64,000 nt of DNA from Veillonella denticariosi JCM 15641 (lineage in GTDB: Bacteria > Bacillota > Negativicutes > Veillonellales > Veillonellaceae): contig NZ_PPDB01000007.1 in assembly GCF_002959855.1 (NCBI RefSeq), positions 620,001 to 684,000 on the forward strand, in the 5' to 3' direction. A program made the position numbers and the translations under genes. Shown here piece after piece: positions 43,900 to 55,357 of this stretch. Every line of letters begins with the position of its first letter. Positions within the stretch are counted from its first letter, which is position 1. Below the pieces are notes generated by a model that saw only the letters and a list, made by a program, of their open reading frames with translations, was not told where the DNA came from and made no database searches.

Positions 43900-45156
43900 T
43901 TACGCATCTTTGGATGCGGCGGTATTCTCATTTTGTATAAATTCCACTTTCACAAAAGCCCCTACCCATCCTAAGAGCTGCCAAAATGTAATGGTCACCT
44001 GATGACTGTAAAGTTCAAAGTCCGATAGTCCGCTAAATAGAATACCTATGGCGAGAGCGCCCACACCGATCTGTGCAGCCTGACAGAATAAGTCGCCTTT
44101 CAATCGAATGGCGGTTACCACATGACCGATAATAACCGTGAGGAATGTTAATAATCCGGGGATACCCGTCTCGGCTAATATATTCAAATATAAATTATGT
44201 GCATGGTACATCAGCACATGAGGAGCCTGAATATAATAGTTATAGTCCGGATAAACCAGGAAAAATGTATTCCATCCTATACCGAAAACGGGATGTTCCC
44301 GCACGATGTACATGGTACTGTCCCATAGAGCCCAACGTAAGTCAGCTGATGTATCATGGCCCTGAAAGATTGACCACAAACGAGATGCGACCTCACCTTC
44401 GTAGCAGTATAAAATAAGCGGTATAGCCAACAAAGATAAAAACAGTCTGCGCTCTACAAAAATGGCCCAATACAGAATCATCGCCGCAAAACTGATCCAA
44501 ATACCTCTTGAATAGGTCAGTAACATCGTCAAAAACAGGATAATGCCGATAACCGACATGGATACAACCTCCCGAGTCCGTTGCCGCTTCATATACACCA
44601 GAATATAGCTGATGCATACACTGAGCACCATCAACAGGTAAGCACCGAGCAAATTAGGGTTTTGCAAGGTCGAGGCCATGCGCCTCATCAATTTTGGAAA
44701 CTGTGTAGCATCCACCCAGTCTTTAATATGTATATTAGGAATAAATATATACTGATAGATGCCGATCAGACAGACCAGAACGGCAGCACCTAAAAAGGCA
44801 CGGAGGAAGTAATTCCACTGTTTCGGGCTTTGAATATAGGTACGGACCAGATAATACATACCTCCGCCGGCCACGATTTGATAAAGCCAGCTCGAAACAG
44901 CCCATCCCCAATGATCAGATAATACTGCTGAAAGTCCTGTCCAAGCCACAAAAACCATGACGCTCCAGGATAGAAATCCCGTGGGCAGACTAAGCGATTT
45001 TTTAGAAATAAGATCGTACAGCGCAAAGCCGATAGCAGTCCACAACAAAACATCCCCCACCATCGGCTGTAACGGCATAGATACTACAACAGCATAGATG
45101 AGGCGCTCTATATAAAATGATATTTTTTTATGATTAGGGAGAAGTGCTAGTTCCAT
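43900..45156 (-). CDS. O-antigen ligase/polymerase family membrane protein
   Basis: A 418-residue membrane protein with about ten to twelve helices and one large outer loop. The segment FGIGWNTFFLVYPDYN with following HAHNLYLNILAETGIPGLL is the Wzy_C/WaaL signature; the histidine-asparagine part is conserved in ligases. It could attach O-antigen to lipid A core, or polymerise another surface polymer. This fits a diderm cell with LPS. It is the last gene of the operon after folC (9 nt gap), away from any LPS gene cluster. Confidence 0.8.
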   Translation of the reverse strand: MELALLPNHKKISFYIERLIYAVVVSMPLQPMVGDVLLWTAIGFALYDLISKKSLSLPTGFLSWSVMVFVAWTGLSAVLSDHWGWAVSSWLYQIVAGGGMYYLVRTYIQSPKQWNYFLRAFLGAAVLVCLIGIYQYIFIPNIHIKDWVDATQFPKLMRRMASTLQNPNLLGAYLLMVLSVCISYILVYMKRQRTREVVSMSVIGIILFLTMLLTYSRGIWISFAAMILYWAIFVERRLFLSLLAIPLILYCYEGEVASRLWSIFQGHDTSADLRWALWDSTMYIVREHPVFGIGWNTFFLVYPDYNYYIQAPHVLMYHAHNLYLNILAETGIPGLLTFLTVIIGHVVTAIRLKGDLFCQAAQIGVGALAIGILFSGLSDFELYSHQVTITFWQLLGWVGAFVKVEFIQNENTAASKDA

Positions 45157-45165
45157 AATCTCACC

Positions 45166-46473
45166 TTAATGACTCAACTCATGGCTGAGCCATTGCCGAG
45201 CGTCCCCTAATATATACAGAGATCCGCATACGGCAATAATATCACCGGCTTGCGTGTGTTTATATGCCAAAGATAACGCCTCCGTTACGGAATCCGCCGT
45301 CTGAGCCGTTACGTTTGGTACAACCGTACGAATGCGTGCTACCAACGTTTCCGGCACCTCGGTACGTTCTGTTGGAGCCGGTACAACGATAACCGTATCA
45401 CCCGATTTAACTACTTCCCGAATGATACCCTCTTCATCCTTATCCCGCAAAATAGCCATCACTAGCGTCTTCGTCTTGTTTTTAAACAACTCCGCATATG
45501 TCAGATTAAAAGCTTCCGCACCGGCCGCATTATGAGCTCCGTCAAAAATAAAGGTGCGACCAAGTACAGGTCTCACTTCAAAGCGTCCCGGCCATGTTGC
45601 ACGTGCAAATCCTTCACGCATCGTTTCCTCGCTGATATGTGAATCTTTCCGCATCAACAGGCGAACCGTCATCAATGCGCAGGCAAGATTCACGGATTGA
45701 TGAATCCCGGCCATCGTCGTAAATAACATAGCAGGAGCTTCGTGATCTGCACTGACGGTAATCATCTGCCCGCCGGTCACCGCACTGCGACTATCGATAC
45801 CGAAATCTTTATTGAAAGCATACAGCTTAGCATGTTTCTCTTTAGCAGTGTCTTCGATAACTCGAAGCGGTGCATCCTGCGCGGCTGTAACTACAGGCAC
45901 GTGAGACTTGATGATTCCCGCTTTATGCCGTGCAATTTCTTCCACCGTATCTCCGCAATAGGCCTGATGATCGATCGACACATTTGTAATAACCGATATC
46001 TCCGGTGTGACGATATTCGTGGAGTCAAGTAAACCTCCGAGACCGACCTCGACAACAGCATAATCTACACCTTGTTCCTTAAAGAATAAAAACGCGGCTG
46101 CTGTCAACATCTCAAATTGTGTAGGCGATTCAACCCCATCCCGTATGATACGATCCACAGCATCCTTTACACGACAAATCAACTCAGCAAAAGCATTTTC
46201 CGTAATATTCGCATCGTTGATTTGAATTCGTTCCGTATAGGATTGAAGGTGAGGCGATGTAAATCGCCCCACCCGTAATCCGCTTGTAAATAATGCATAG
46301 GAAATATATGTCGTTACCGAGCCCTTACCATTGGTTCCGGTAACATGAACAATTTTATAGTCCTCCTGCGGGTTTCCAAGAGCCTCCATGAGGGCTGTAA
46401 TCCGATCCAGTCCCGGTTTAATACCAAATGATGATGCCTGTTCCAAATAGGCTAAGGCCTCTTTATATGTCAT
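45166..46473 (-). CDS. folC: Folylpolyglutamate synthase/dihydrofolate synthase
   Basis: A Mur-ligase-family enzyme that adds glutamate to folates and may also make dihydrofolate from dihydropteroate. The 435 residues hold the ATP loop VTGTNGKGSVTTYISYAL, RVGRFTSPHLQSYTERI and FDGAHNAAGAEAF. It follows valS by 9 nt, as in many Firmicutes. Confidence 0.95.
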   Translation of the reverse strand: MTYKEALAYLEQASSFGIKPGLDRITALMEALGNPQEDYKIVHVTGTNGKGSVTTYISYALFTSGLRVGRFTSPHLQSYTERIQINDANITENAFAELICRVKDAVDRIIRDGVESPTQFEMLTAAAFLFFKEQGVDYAVVEVGLGGLLDSTNIVTPEISVITNVSIDHQAYCGDTVEEIARHKAGIIKSHVPVVTAAQDAPLRVIEDTAKEKHAKLYAFNKDFGIDSRSAVTGGQMITVSADHEAPAMLFTTMAGIHQSVNLACALMTVRLLMRKDSHISEETMREGFARATWPGRFEVRPVLGRTFIFDGAHNAAGAEAFNLTYAELFKNKTKTLVMAILRDKDEEGIIREVVKSGDTVIVVPAPTERTEVPETLVARIRTVVPNVTAQTADSVTEALSLAYKHTQAGDIIAVCGSLYILGDARQWLSHELSH

Positions 46474-46482
46474 ATAAACCTC

Positions 46483-49140
46483 CTATAAGGTTTCGAGGAA
46501 CGCTTCCCGTTCCAATAATGCCTGTTGTTTCTGTTTATACTCTTCCAACTTTTCTTTTTCTTTAGCTACAACGGCTTCCGGTGCCTTTGCAAGAAATCCT
46601 GTATTTGAAAGTTTACCTTCCAATCGGGAAATTTCTTTCTCCATCTGAATTTTTTCCTTCGCAATGCGCTCTTTTTCCTTTTCACCGTCGATAAGATCTT
46701 TAAGCAAAAGATATACTTCCATACCGTTTACAACTGTTACAGTCGCATTTTCCGGTTTTGCATCGTCAGCACCGAGGATAGTCACCTTTTCAGCCCAAGC
46801 CAATGTTACAAAATAATCTTTGTGATCCGCTACCACTTGAGCCAAGGATTCATCTGTAGGCGCCACAATAATCTCAGCTTTTTTACCTAGCGGTACATTC
46901 ATTTCGGCGCGCATATTACGGATGCCTTTGATAGCATCCATCATGACTTCCATTTGGCGAGCTGCACTTTCAAGATTCCCAAAATCTAACGCTTCCGGCC
47001 ATTTTGTTATGACAATACTTTCCCCTTCATGAGGCAAATGTTGCCAGATATGTTCCGTTACGAACGGCATGAACGGATGCAACAGTTCAAGCATGTGGCG
47101 CAAGATTGTTACAAGCAGGTATTGAACTGTACGGCGATCGCGTTCGTTGCTGTCACTGTACAAACGAGGTTTCGCCAATTCAATGTACCAGTCACAGTAC
47201 GTATTCCAGATAAAATCATATACGGAGCTGGCCGCTTCACCCAGTTCAAATTTATCGAGATTAAAGGTTACACTTTGAACGGTTTCATTGTATTTTTGAA
47301 TAATCCATTGGTCCGCCAATGTCAAATCATCTGTCGTTGGAACAAAACTTTCATCATAATTCGTAAGATTCATCAATACAAATTTTGAAGCATTCCATAT
47401 CTTATTGGCAAAATTTCGATTTGCCTCAACGCGTTCCATATAGAAACGCATATCATTGCCCGGCGTATTACCCGTCACAAGGGTAAAGCGCAACGCATCA
47501 GCACCAAATTGATCGATTACTTCAAGAGGGTTGATACCGTTCCCTAAAGATTTACTCATCTTGCGGCCTTGACTGTCGCGAACAAGTCCGTGAATAAATA
47601 CATGCTTAAACGGAATTTCATGTTCAAACTCAAGAGCCATAAAGATCATACGGGCAACCCAGAAGAAGATGATATCATAACCGGTCACAAGAACGCTCGT
47701 CGGATACCATTGTTTAAGCTCCGCCGTCTGTTCAGGCCATCCCATGGTCGCAAAAGGCCACAAACCGGAGCTGAACCATGTATCAAGCACATCGGGATCT
47801 TGCGTTACGGGTCCATGACAATGAGGACATTCCGTGATATCCTCACGGCTGACGATAGTTTCACCACAATTATCACAATACCACGCAGGAATACGATGAC
47901 CCCACCATAATTGACGGGAAACCGTCCAGTCCCGAATATTTTCAAGCCAGTTGACATACGTTTTTGTAAAACGTTCAGGTACAAACTCCACTTCATGATC
48001 TTTAACAACCTTGAGAGCCGGTTCGGCCAATGGTTTCATATCCACAAACCATTGTTTAGATACCATCGGTTCGATGATCGTATGACAGCGGGAGCAATGT
48101 CCCACCGCATGATTATGATCATCGATTTTTTCAAGCAGGCCCATTTCTTTTAGCTCTGCCACAACTTGTTTACGAGCCTCTTCGCGAGTCATGCCATTAA
48201 ATTTACCGGCCCCTTCATTCATTGTGGCATCATTATTCATGACAACAATGGAGTCCAGATTATGACGTTGCCCCATTTCAAAGTCATTAGGGTCATGAGC
48301 AGGCGTAATTTTTACACAACCCGTACCGAAGCTGGAGTCTACATAGTCATCGGCGATAACCGGAATCTCACGATTTACAAATGGTAATACCAATGTTTTA
48401 CCGATGAGGTCTTTATAGCGATCATCATCAGGATTTACCGCTACAGCCACGTCGCCGAACATAGTTTCCGGACGTGTGGTGGCAACGATAACGAAACGAT
48501 TATCTTCACCTTTCACAGGATACTTAATGTGCCACAAATGACCGTTTTCGTCCTCATGTTCCACCTCTACATCCGACAGAGCCGTTGCACAGCGAGGGCA
48601 CCAGTTAATGATGCGTTCACCGCGATAAATCAAACCTTTTTCATATAAGCTTACAAATACTTCACGCACTGCATGATAATAGCCTTCATCCAAGGTAAAT
48701 CGTTCGCGAGACCAGTCACAGGATGCACCGAGACTGCGAATCTGTTTTACGATTGTATCGCCGTACTCTTTTTTCCATTCCCATACGCGTTCTACAAATT
48801 TTTCACGCCCCAAATCATAGCGGGTTTTCCCTTCTTCTTTTGCGAGCATTTCCTCTACTTTGATTTGCGTTGCAATACCGGCATGATCTGTCCCCGGCAT
48901 CCACAATACGTTATAACCTTGCATTCTTTTAAAACGGATGAGAATATCCTGTAATGTATTATCCAGCGCATGCCCCATATGAAGCATCCCCGTTACATTA
49001 GGAGGCGGTAAAACGATGCTGAAAGGCTCTTTACTTGAATCTACTTCTTCGTGAAAGTATCCCTTATTTTCCCAAAAGGAATACCATTTCCCTTCTATTT
49101 CACCGGGATTATATGTAGTTAAATTTTCGTAGGTCTTCAT
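46483..49140 (-). CDS. valS: Valyl-tRNA synthetase
   Basis: An 885-residue class Ia synthetase that charges tRNA-Val. HIGH motif [15 protein letters not shown] near residue 45, the editing domain ([17 protein letters not shown]), and KMSKS as [12 protein letters not shown] zinc-type CPRC and CSRC pair is visible, and the C-terminal coiled-coil arm is rich in lysine and glutamate. Its start is 21 nt after the tatC stop, so no T-box leader precedes it. Confidence 0.97.
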   Translation of the reverse strand: MKTYENLTTYNPGEIEGKWYSFWENKGYFHEEVDSSKEPFSIVLPPPNVTGMLHMGHALDNTLQDILIRFKRMQGYNVLWMPGTDHAGIATQIKVEEMLAKEEGKTRYDLGREKFVERVWEWKKEYGDTIVKQIRSLGASCDWSRERFTLDEGYYHAVREVFVSLYEKGLIYRGERIINWCPRCATALSDVEVEHEDENGHLWHIKYPVKGEDNRFVIVATTRPETMFGDVAVAVNPDDDRYKDLIGKTLVLPFVNREIPVIADDYVDSSFGTGCVKITPAHDPNDFEMGQRHNLDSIVVMNNDATMNEGAGKFNGMTREEARKQVVAELKEMGLLEKIDDHNHAVGHCSRCHTIIEPMVSKQWFVDMKPLAEPALKVVKDHEVEFVPERFTKTYVNWLENIRDWTVSRQLWWGHRIPAWYCDNCGETIVSREDITECPHCHGPVTQDPDVLDTWFSSGLWPFATMGWPEQTAELKQWYPTSVLVTGYDIIFFWVARMIFMALEFEHEIPFKHVFIHGLVRDSQGRKMSKSLGNGINPLEVIDQFGADALRFTLVTGNTPGNDMRFYMERVEANRNFANKIWNASKFVLMNLTNYDESFVPTTDDLTLADQWIIQKYNETVQSVTFNLDKFELGEAASSVYDFIWNTYCDWYIELAKPRLYSDSNERDRRTVQYLLVTILRHMLELLHPFMPFVTEHIWQHLPHEGESIVITKWPEALDFGNLESAARQMEVMMDAIKGIRNMRAEMNVPLGKKAEIIVAPTDESLAQVVADHKDYFVTLAWAEKVTILGADDAKPENATVTVVNGMEVYLLLKDLIDGEKEKERIAKEKIQMEKEISRLEGKLSNTGFLAKAPEAVVAKEKEKLEEYKQKQQALLEREAFLETL

Positions 49141-49161
49141 CGTTCCTCCTAAATAAACTCC

Positions 49162-50052
49162 TTAGCGCTTCATAATCTTAGCCAACACAAACAGGCTCGT
49201 TTCATACAGCAATATCATAGGCAATGCAATCATCGTTTGCGAGAACATATCCGGTGTAGGTGAAATAACGGCGCCTATGATAAAGGATATAAGAATAAAT
49301 ATTTTTCGCTTACTCTTTAAGAAGCGTGATGTAATTAAGTTAAAATAACCTAATATAATCAAAATCAACGGCAACTCAAAAATAAATCCGAAAGGTAATA
49401 CAAAAGATAAAACAAAATCCAGATACTGCCCGATGGAAAACATCGGTTGTAATTCGTCCGTAGCAAAGCCCATAAAGAACTTTACCGCCGCCGGCAGTAC
49501 GAGAAAATAAGAAAAAACAATACCTATCCCGAATAGACCAATCGCAACAGGTAAGATCCAGTTAGATAGCTGCTTTTCTCGCGCAGTCAGTGCAGGCTTA
49601 ACAAATAGCCATATCTGATGCAGTATGACAGGAGCCGCAATAACGAGTCCCCCCACAACGGATACTTTCATATACGCAAAGAAAGCCTCTGTAGGGCGCA
49701 TATAATACAGCTTACCGGCCGGCTTTAACAGTATTTCCAGTAATAAGTCCACATAATAATAAGAAATACATGTGCCTATAATGATGGCCACAGCCATAAT
49801 GATAAGTCGTTTACGCAGTTCTGACAAATGCCCAACCAGGGATATTTCCCGCGCTTCATCCATCATCTGCTGTTCGATGGCCGTATAAACCGGTTCCACC
49901 TCATCATTTTCAGGTGTTTGCTGATTCTCCACCTTATATCGTTCTTGCTCCGCCTTCAGCTTCGCCTCACGGCGCTTTTGACGGACTACACTATCAAAGG
50001 AAGGTCTCTGTATAGGATATTCGAAATCCGGTTTTGGTTCGAACGGTTCCAT
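49162..50052 (-). CDS. tatC: Twin-arginine translocase subunit TatC with long N-terminal extension
   Basis: A 296-residue protein. Residues from about 73 onward are standard TatC: VGHLSELRKRL starts the first helix, followed by six helices and the conserved FVKPALTAREK loop and VISPTPDMFSQ near the end. The first 70 residues are an added cytosolic tail, highly charged (RQKRREAKLKAEQERYK, then an acidic ENDEVEPVY part), with no counterpart in ordinary TatC. No TatA or TatB gene is nearby. It lies between the polyprenyl synthase and valS genes. Confidence 0.93.
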   Translation of the reverse strand: MEPFEPKPDFEYPIQRPSFDSVVRQKRREAKLKAEQERYKVENQQTPENDEVEPVYTAIEQQMMDEAREISLVGHLSELRKRLIIMAVAIIIGTCISYYYVDLLLEILLKPAGKLYYMRPTEAFFAYMKVSVVGGLVIAAPVILHQIWLFVKPALTAREKQLSNWILPVAIGLFGIGIVFSYFLVLPAAVKFFMGFATDELQPMFSIGQYLDFVLSFVLPFGFIFELPLILIILGYFNLITSRFLKSKRKIFILISFIIGAVISPTPDMFSQTMIALPMILLYETSLFVLAKIMKR

Positions 50053-50053
50053 A

Positions 50054-51025
50054 TCATACCTTTCTATCGGCTAACTTCTCAACGGCCATAACGAGAAATT
50101 CCTTTCCCGGAAAATCCCGTACGGCTTTAAGCGCAGCCAATGCATCCTTACAATATTTTTCAGCTACCGCCAATGTATTATCTATACCACCTTCGGCGAT
50201 AACATAATCGATAATTTGCTGCTCATTTCCACCATTATTAAGAATCTTGATATCGGCTAACAATTTATCTTTATTCGTATCATTAACAATGCTCAATAAC
50301 GGATAGGTCAATAAACCTTCGCGCAAATCATTGCCTACAGGTTTTCCTGTCGTATCGGACGTTTCCCGATAATCCATAATATCATCTGTGATCTGAAACG
50401 CCATCCCCAATGCGTGACCATATTTTTTGAGCTCAACGATTTCCGTATCGCTCCAGCCGCCCAATAAGCCGCCTAACTCCATGCAGCCTTCCATGAAGTC
50501 CGCCGTCTTCTTCTGCGTTTTTATCATATACCTCTCAATCCCCTGATCGATACGATATACGTCCTCCATCTGCATAAATTCACCTTCTACAAGGCATGTA
50601 ATAATATGAGAAAAAACTTGGAGATACTTCATCGACGGCATTTCCGAAACAATGCGAAAAGCCTTTGCAAACAAATAATCACCGCTAAGAATAGCTACTT
50701 TATTACCCTTATGTATATGAATCGTTTCTTCACCGCGACGAATTTTGGCCTGATCCAATACATCATCATGGATGAGTGTCGCCAGATGAAGCATTTCAAC
50801 GGCTTCAGCGATTTTTATACGTTCAGACTCAATCGATTGTCCCGCATTAGCTATGAGCAGACATAGTTGAGCACGTAACCGCTTTCCACCTGCGGCGGAT
50901 AAAGGTCTGATCAGTGCGTTGAAATCCTCCGAGCCGGTATTAAAAGATGCGGCGAGAGACTCTTCAACCTCCTCTAAATCTAGAGCCATGCGTTCCATAA
51001 TCTCTATTTCATTGGTCTGACTCAT
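50054..51025 (-). CDS. Long-chain trans-polyprenyl diphosphate synthase
   Basis: A 323-residue all-helical prenyltransferase. Both aspartate-rich motifs are present: LIHDDVLDQA (DDxxD) near residue 90 and FQITDDIMDYRE near residue 215. It elongates allylic diphosphates to a hepta- or octaprenyl chain, typically for menaquinone. The exact length cannot be read from sequence. It overlaps engB by 4 nt. Confidence 0.9.
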   Translation of the reverse strand: MSQTNEIEIMERMALDLEEVEESLAASFNTGSEDFNALIRPLSAAGGKRLRAQLCLLIANAGQSIESERIKIAEAVEMLHLATLIHDDVLDQAKIRRGEETIHIHKGNKVAILSGDYLFAKAFRIVSEMPSMKYLQVFSHIITCLVEGEFMQMEDVYRIDQGIERYMIKTQKKTADFMEGCMELGGLLGGWSDTEIVELKKYGHALGMAFQITDDIMDYRETSDTTGKPVGNDLREGLLTYPLLSIVNDTNKDKLLADIKILNNGGNEQQIIDYVIAEGGIDNTLAVAEKYCKDALAALKAVRDFPGKEFLVMAVEKLADRKV

Positions 51026-51720
51026 GCTTCCTCTCCTACTAAAACCTTATTAATCCGCTGTTGCAACAACTCACGCCCCGTATGTTTTAAAGAGCTGTAT
51101 AAAATAGGCGGGGTCCCCGTCGGATACAAGTCCTTAATAATGGCAAGATTCACTGACTTTTCCTTTGCTGTCAGCTTATCCGCTTTAGTTACTATAATCT
51201 GCAAAGGTACGCCTGCCTCTATAAGCCAATCGTAAGCCACCTTGTCGATGGGCATCTCAGGATGGCGCCCATCGATAAGCAGGCATAATAACATCAATCG
51301 TTCAGAATTTAGAATATAATCGGCAATAAACGAGGCCCACAAATTTCGATTTCCTTTATTGGTCTTTGCAAAGCCATAGCCCGGCAAATCCACAAGAAAC
51401 CAATTGTATCTGCGTTCTTCCGTCTCGGAAATGACTTCTTTTGATTCAATATCAAAATAATTAATTGTTTTTGTCTTCCCCGGTTGTCCGCTGACAAGTG
51501 CCAATCCCCGATGATTACATAACGAATTTATCAAGGAAGATTTTCCCACATTGGAGCGGCCTAAGAAAGCGATTTCTACCGTATCACCTTCGGGATATTG
51601 ATCAGCCTTTACACAGGATGTATTATATTTTGCTGCTATGATACGGGGCCCACTAACTTCTTTTCGTGTATATTGCGGTTTCGGGCCCATATGTTTAATG
51701 GATCTTTTCTTTTTTTGCAT
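51022..51720 (-). CDS. engB: Ribosome biogenesis GTPase EngB (YsxC)
   Basis: A 232-residue GTPase for 50S assembly. G motifs are FLGRSNVGKSSLIN (P-loop), DLPGYGFAK (G3) and VTKADK (G4). A basic N-terminal tail of about 35 residues precedes the G domain. Its first base overlaps the last base of lon, and lon-engB is the usual Firmicute order. Confidence 0.95.
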   Translation of the reverse strand: MQKKKRSIKHMGPKPQYTRKEVSGPRIIAAKYNTSCVKADQYPEGDTVEIAFLGRSNVGKSSLINSLCNHRGLALVSGQPGKTKTINYFDIESKEVISETEERRYNWFLVDLPGYGFAKTNKGNRNLWASFIADYILNSERLMLLCLLIDGRHPEMPIDKVAYDWLIEAGVPLQIIVTKADKLTAKEKSVNLAIIKDLYPTGTPPILYSSLKHTGRELLQQRINKVLVGEEA

Positions 51721-54029
51721 TATACAAGTGCCTTTGCTAATACTTCATCCATTGTCTTTACGGTTGTAATGGTAAGTCCTTCCTTAACAATATCAGGTAA
51801 TTCTGCTATATCCTTTTCATTACCTTTCGGAATCAAGACTTCTTTCACCCCGTAGGACAATGCAGCCAATAATTTTTCTTTCAACCCGCCGATAGGCAAT
51901 ACGCGTCCACGCAATGTAATCTCACCGGTCATGGCAATATCGGCACGTACCTTTCTCCCCGTTAAAATCGATACCATCGCAAGTGTCATAGTAATCCCTG
52001 CGGAAGGACCGTCCTTAGGGGTTGCCCCTTCCGGTAAATGCACATGAATATCGAGTTTCTTGTAAAAGTCCTCGTTGATTTTCAAGGCTTTTGCATTATG
52101 ACGAATATAACTCATCGCCGCTTGACCGGATTCCTGCATTACCTTACCGAGACTGCCCGTAAGAGCGAGTTTACCGGTACCGTCCATCGTCGTCGCCTCA
52201 CACGGCAATACAACACCGCCAACAGAAGTCCATGCCAAGCCGTTCACATAGCCGACTTGCGGTTTCTTTTCCCGCTCTTGATCGATAAAAATCGGAGCGC
52301 CCAGAAATTCGTGAAGATTCTTTGTGGTCACTTTCGGTGCGTCACCACCTTCTTCAACGACTTTGAAAGCAATTTTACGGCAAATCTTGGCGATTGTTTT
52401 CTCTAAGGTACGGACGCCCGCTTCGCGAGTATATTCGGAAATCACCTTTCTCAATACAGCATCAGATAATTTCACCTTATAATTTTCAAGACCATTTTTT
52501 CTGATCTGTTTAGGTGCCAGATAGCGCTTTGCGATTTCCAGCTTCTCTTCTTCCATATAGCTGGATAGTTCGATAATTTCCATACGGTCCAATAATGGTC
52601 CAGGAATATTGGATGCCACGTTAGCCGTAGTAATCCAGAACACCTCCGAGAAATCGAACGGTACTTCGATAAAATGATCACTAAATGTACTGTTTTGTTC
52701 GGGATCCAATACCTCCAATAATGCCGAGGACGGATCACCCTTATAATCAGAAGCTAGTTTGTCGATTTCATCTAAAAGAAAAACAGGATTCTTCGTTCCC
52801 ACATTCTTGATACCTTGAATCATTCGCCCCGGTAACGCCCCGATATACGTGCGACGATGACCGCGGATTTCAGCCTCATCCCGCACACCGCCCAGGGAAG
52901 CGCGGATAAACTTACGATTCATCGCCTTCGCAATCGATGTAGCCAGTGATGTTTTACCAACCCCGGGAGGGCCCACCAGACAGAGAATTGAACCGCTATT
53001 TTTACCGGTCAGCTTACGTACCGCAAGGAATTCGAGGATGCGTTTCTTAACCTTTTCGAGCCCGTAGTGATCTGCTTCAAGGATTGATTCGGCCTCTTTA
53101 ATATCGAGTCGATCTTCACTCAACTCGTTCCACGGCAAGGACAATACCCAATCCAAATAGTTCCGTAAAATCGTCGCTTCCGGCATCAACTGAGGCATAC
53201 GGCTATAGCGAGAAATTTCTTTATCGATGCGCGTATGTACATCTTCGCTGAGGTTCAATGCCTTCAATTGGGTGCGTAGCTCCTCAGCCTCTTCCTCCGG
53301 ATCACCTTTATCGCCCAATTCATCGTGGATGATTCGAATTTTTTCACGCAAGAAATATTCTTTCTGTGCTTTTTCCATGGATTGCCGTACTTGATTATTA
53401 ATTGAATTCTCCAAATCGGAAATTTGTAATTCCATATTCAAGATACCCACAATCATATTTAGGCGTCTTGCAACAGATAGCTCTTCAAGTAATTCCTGGC
53501 GCTTCAAGTTGTTAATAGGCAAGAGGAAAGCGACTTGATCCGCCAATTCACATGGGTCACGAAGCTCCATTACACGGGTTACCCCCTCATCGGTAATGGT
53601 TTTAGCTTCTTCTACCCACTCGTTAAACTTGGCTTGCACTAAACGACGATAGGCCTCTAATTCCACATCATCTTCAAACTCAGACGCCACTCGTTCATAA
53701 TCCCCCACATAATAAGGATCCATGCTGGTAATATTCATAAGTCGAATACGAGTGATGCCCTCTACAAGAACACGTACTATACCACCTGGTAAGCGCAACA
53801 TTTGTTTAATTTTCACCAATGTGCCCATTTGGGCTAAATCATGAACTGTCGGTGCATCTACAGCATCATCTTTTTGAGTTACGACGGCTAAAATGCGATC
53901 CTCGTTCATTGCGGCTTCCACCGCCTTAATAGATTTGTCTCGACCGATATCGAGGTGAATCACGATATTCGGGTATACGACCATACCTCTGAGAGGCACG
54001 GTAGGGATCCCAATTTCGAGTAAATTCAT
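51720..54029 (-). CDS. lon: ATP-dependent protease Lon
   Basis: A 769-residue AAA+ serine protease. The N-terminal LON substrate domain ([21 protein letters not shown]) is followed by the ATPase with Walker [10 protein letters not shown] and Walker B FLLDEIDK, then the protease domain with [15 protein letters not shown] (catalytic serine) and [11 protein letters not shown] (catalytic lysine). CTGGAGG lies before the ATG. It degrades damaged and regulatory proteins. It lies after clpX, separated by a terminator hairpin. Confidence 0.97.
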   Translation of the reverse strand: MNLLEIGIPTVPLRGMVVYPNIVIHLDIGRDKSIKAVEAAMNEDRILAVVTQKDDAVDAPTVHDLAQMGTLVKIKQMLRLPGGIVRVLVEGITRIRLMNITSMDPYYVGDYERVASEFEDDVELEAYRRLVQAKFNEWVEEAKTITDEGVTRVMELRDPCELADQVAFLLPINNLKRQELLEELSVARRLNMIVGILNMELQISDLENSINNQVRQSMEKAQKEYFLREKIRIIHDELGDKGDPEEEAEELRTQLKALNLSEDVHTRIDKEISRYSRMPQLMPEATILRNYLDWVLSLPWNELSEDRLDIKEAESILEADHYGLEKVKKRILEFLAVRKLTGKNSGSILCLVGPPGVGKTSLATSIAKAMNRKFIRASLGGVRDEAEIRGHRRTYIGALPGRMIQGIKNVGTKNPVFLLDEIDKLASDYKGDPSSALLEVLDPEQNSTFSDHFIEVPFDFSEVFWITTANVASNIPGPLLDRMEIIELSSYMEEEKLEIAKRYLAPKQIRKNGLENYKVKLSDAVLRKVISEYTREAGVRTLEKTIAKICRKIAFKVVEEGGDAPKVTTKNLHEFLGAPIFIDQEREKKPQVGYVNGLAWTSVGGVVLPCEATTMDGTGKLALTGSLGKVMQESGQAAMSYIRHNAKALKINEDFYKKLDIHVHLPEGATPKDGPSAGITMTLAMVSILTGRKVRADIAMTGEITLRGRVLPIGGLKEKLLAALSYGVKEVLIPKGNEKDIAELPDIVKEGLTITTVKTMDEVLAKALV

Positions 54030-54054
54030 AGGTCCTCCAGGTATTTATATTATG

Positions 54055-54090
54055 AAAAGAAACTCATTCCTACACAGAAATGAGTTTCTT
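54055..54090 (-). terminator. Terminator between clpX and lon
   Basis: AAGAAACTCATT/AATGAGTTTCTT, a 12-bp stem with a 10-nt loop, immediately after the clpX stop, then UUUU. It lies only about 25 nt before the lon start, so lon either depends on read-through or on a promoter inside clpX. Confidence 0.75.
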
Positions 54091-54094
54091 CGAA

Positions 54095-55345
54095 TTACGA
54101 TTTCAACTGGATGTCTTGGTCTGCCTCATTTTTGAGTATAGGTTCACCTGTGCTCAATACGGATTCACGATTAACAATGCACTTTGTTACCTCCGGCATC
54201 GAAGGAACTTCATACATAACGCGTTTCATCACCTTTTCAATGATAGCACGCAAACCACGAGCACCTGTTTTTCGCTGCAAAGCTTCATCAGCGATTTCTT
54301 CTAATGCATCTTCAGTGAAAGTTAATTCCACCCCATCGAGGGAAAGAATTTTTTCATATTGTTTTGTTAATGCATTCTTAGGCTCTGTCAGAATTTGAAT
54401 CAATGCGTCCCGATCCAACTGGTCCAACGTTACCATCACAGGTAAGCGACCGATGAATTCAGGAATCAGACCAAATTTCAATAAATCTTCAGGTACAACA
54501 TCTTTTAAGATAGCTGACACATTACGTTCTTCTGTACGTTGCACATCAGCACCAAACCCAAGAGTTTTCTTCGCGGTACGTTTGGTAATAACCTTATCCA
54601 TACCGTCAAAAGCACCGCCGCAAATAAACAGGATATTTGTCGTATCGATTTGCAGCATCTCCTGATTAGGATGCTTCCGTCCGCCTTGCGGAGGGACTGA
54701 TGCAACAGTACCTTCCAGAATTTTTAGCAATGCCTGTTGAACACCTTCGCCTGACACGTCACGTGTAATAGAAGGATTTTCAGACTTACGAGCAATTTTA
54801 TCAATTTCATCTATATAGATAATGCCTCGTTCGGCACGAGAGATATCATAATCTGCAGCTTGAATCAATTTAAGAAGAATGTTTTCCACATCCTCCCCTA
54901 CATAACCGGCTTCAGTCAGACTAGTAGCATCGGCAATGGCAAATGGAACTTGCAACATTTTTGCCAATGTTTGGGCTAAAAGCGTTTTACCGCTACCGGT
55001 AGGGCCAATGAATAATACATTCGCCTTCTGTAACTCCACATCATCGACTACATTATCTGTCTGTAATCGTTTATAGTGATTATATACAGCCACAGCTAAA
55101 GAAATTTTCGCATCATCCTGACCGATGACATATTCGTCGAGATGAGCTTTTATTTCTCTTGGCGTCGGCAATTCTTGCAATTCGAAATCCGATTCGATGT
55201 CACCCAGTTCATCGGCAATGATTCGTTCACAAACCTCAACGCATTCATCACAGATATATACATTCGGACCCGCCACTAATTTGCGGACTTCTTCACTGGT
55301 ACGTCCACAAAAACTGCAGCGCATACTTTCCTTATCTTTTGCCAA
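54095..55345 (-). CDS. clpX: ATP-dependent Clp protease ATPase subunit ClpX
   Basis: A 416-residue AAA+ unfoldase. The N-terminal zinc-binding domain has [11 protein letters not shown] and CDEC. Walker A is [13 protein letters not shown], Walker B is [11 protein letters not shown], and the pore/processing region includes [10 protein letters not shown]. It feeds substrates to ClpP, whose gene is 12 nt upstream. Confidence 0.97.
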   Translation of the reverse strand: MAKDKESMRCSFCGRTSEEVRKLVAGPNVYICDECVEVCERIIADELGDIESDFELQELPTPREIKAHLDEYVIGQDDAKISLAVAVYNHYKRLQTDNVVDDVELQKANVLFIGPTGSGKTLLAQTLAKMLQVPFAIADATSLTEAGYVGEDVENILLKLIQAADYDISRAERGIIYIDEIDKIARKSENPSITRDVSGEGVQQALLKILEGTVASVPPQGGRKHPNQEMLQIDTTNILFICGGAFDGMDKVITKRTAKKTLGFGADVQRTEERNVSAILKDVVPEDLLKFGLIPEFIGRLPVMVTLDQLDRDALIQILTEPKNALTKQYEKILSLDGVELTFTEDALEEIADEALQRKTGARGLRAIIEKVMKRVMYEVPSMPEVTKCIVNRESVLSTGEPILKNEADQDIQLKS

Positions 55346-55357
55346 TGGACGCCTCCA

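Noticed and set aside
49141-49161. T-box leader for valS
   Set aside because: Only 21 nt separate valS from tatC; no room for a T-box. The same holds for hisS and aspS, which overlap their upstream neighbours.
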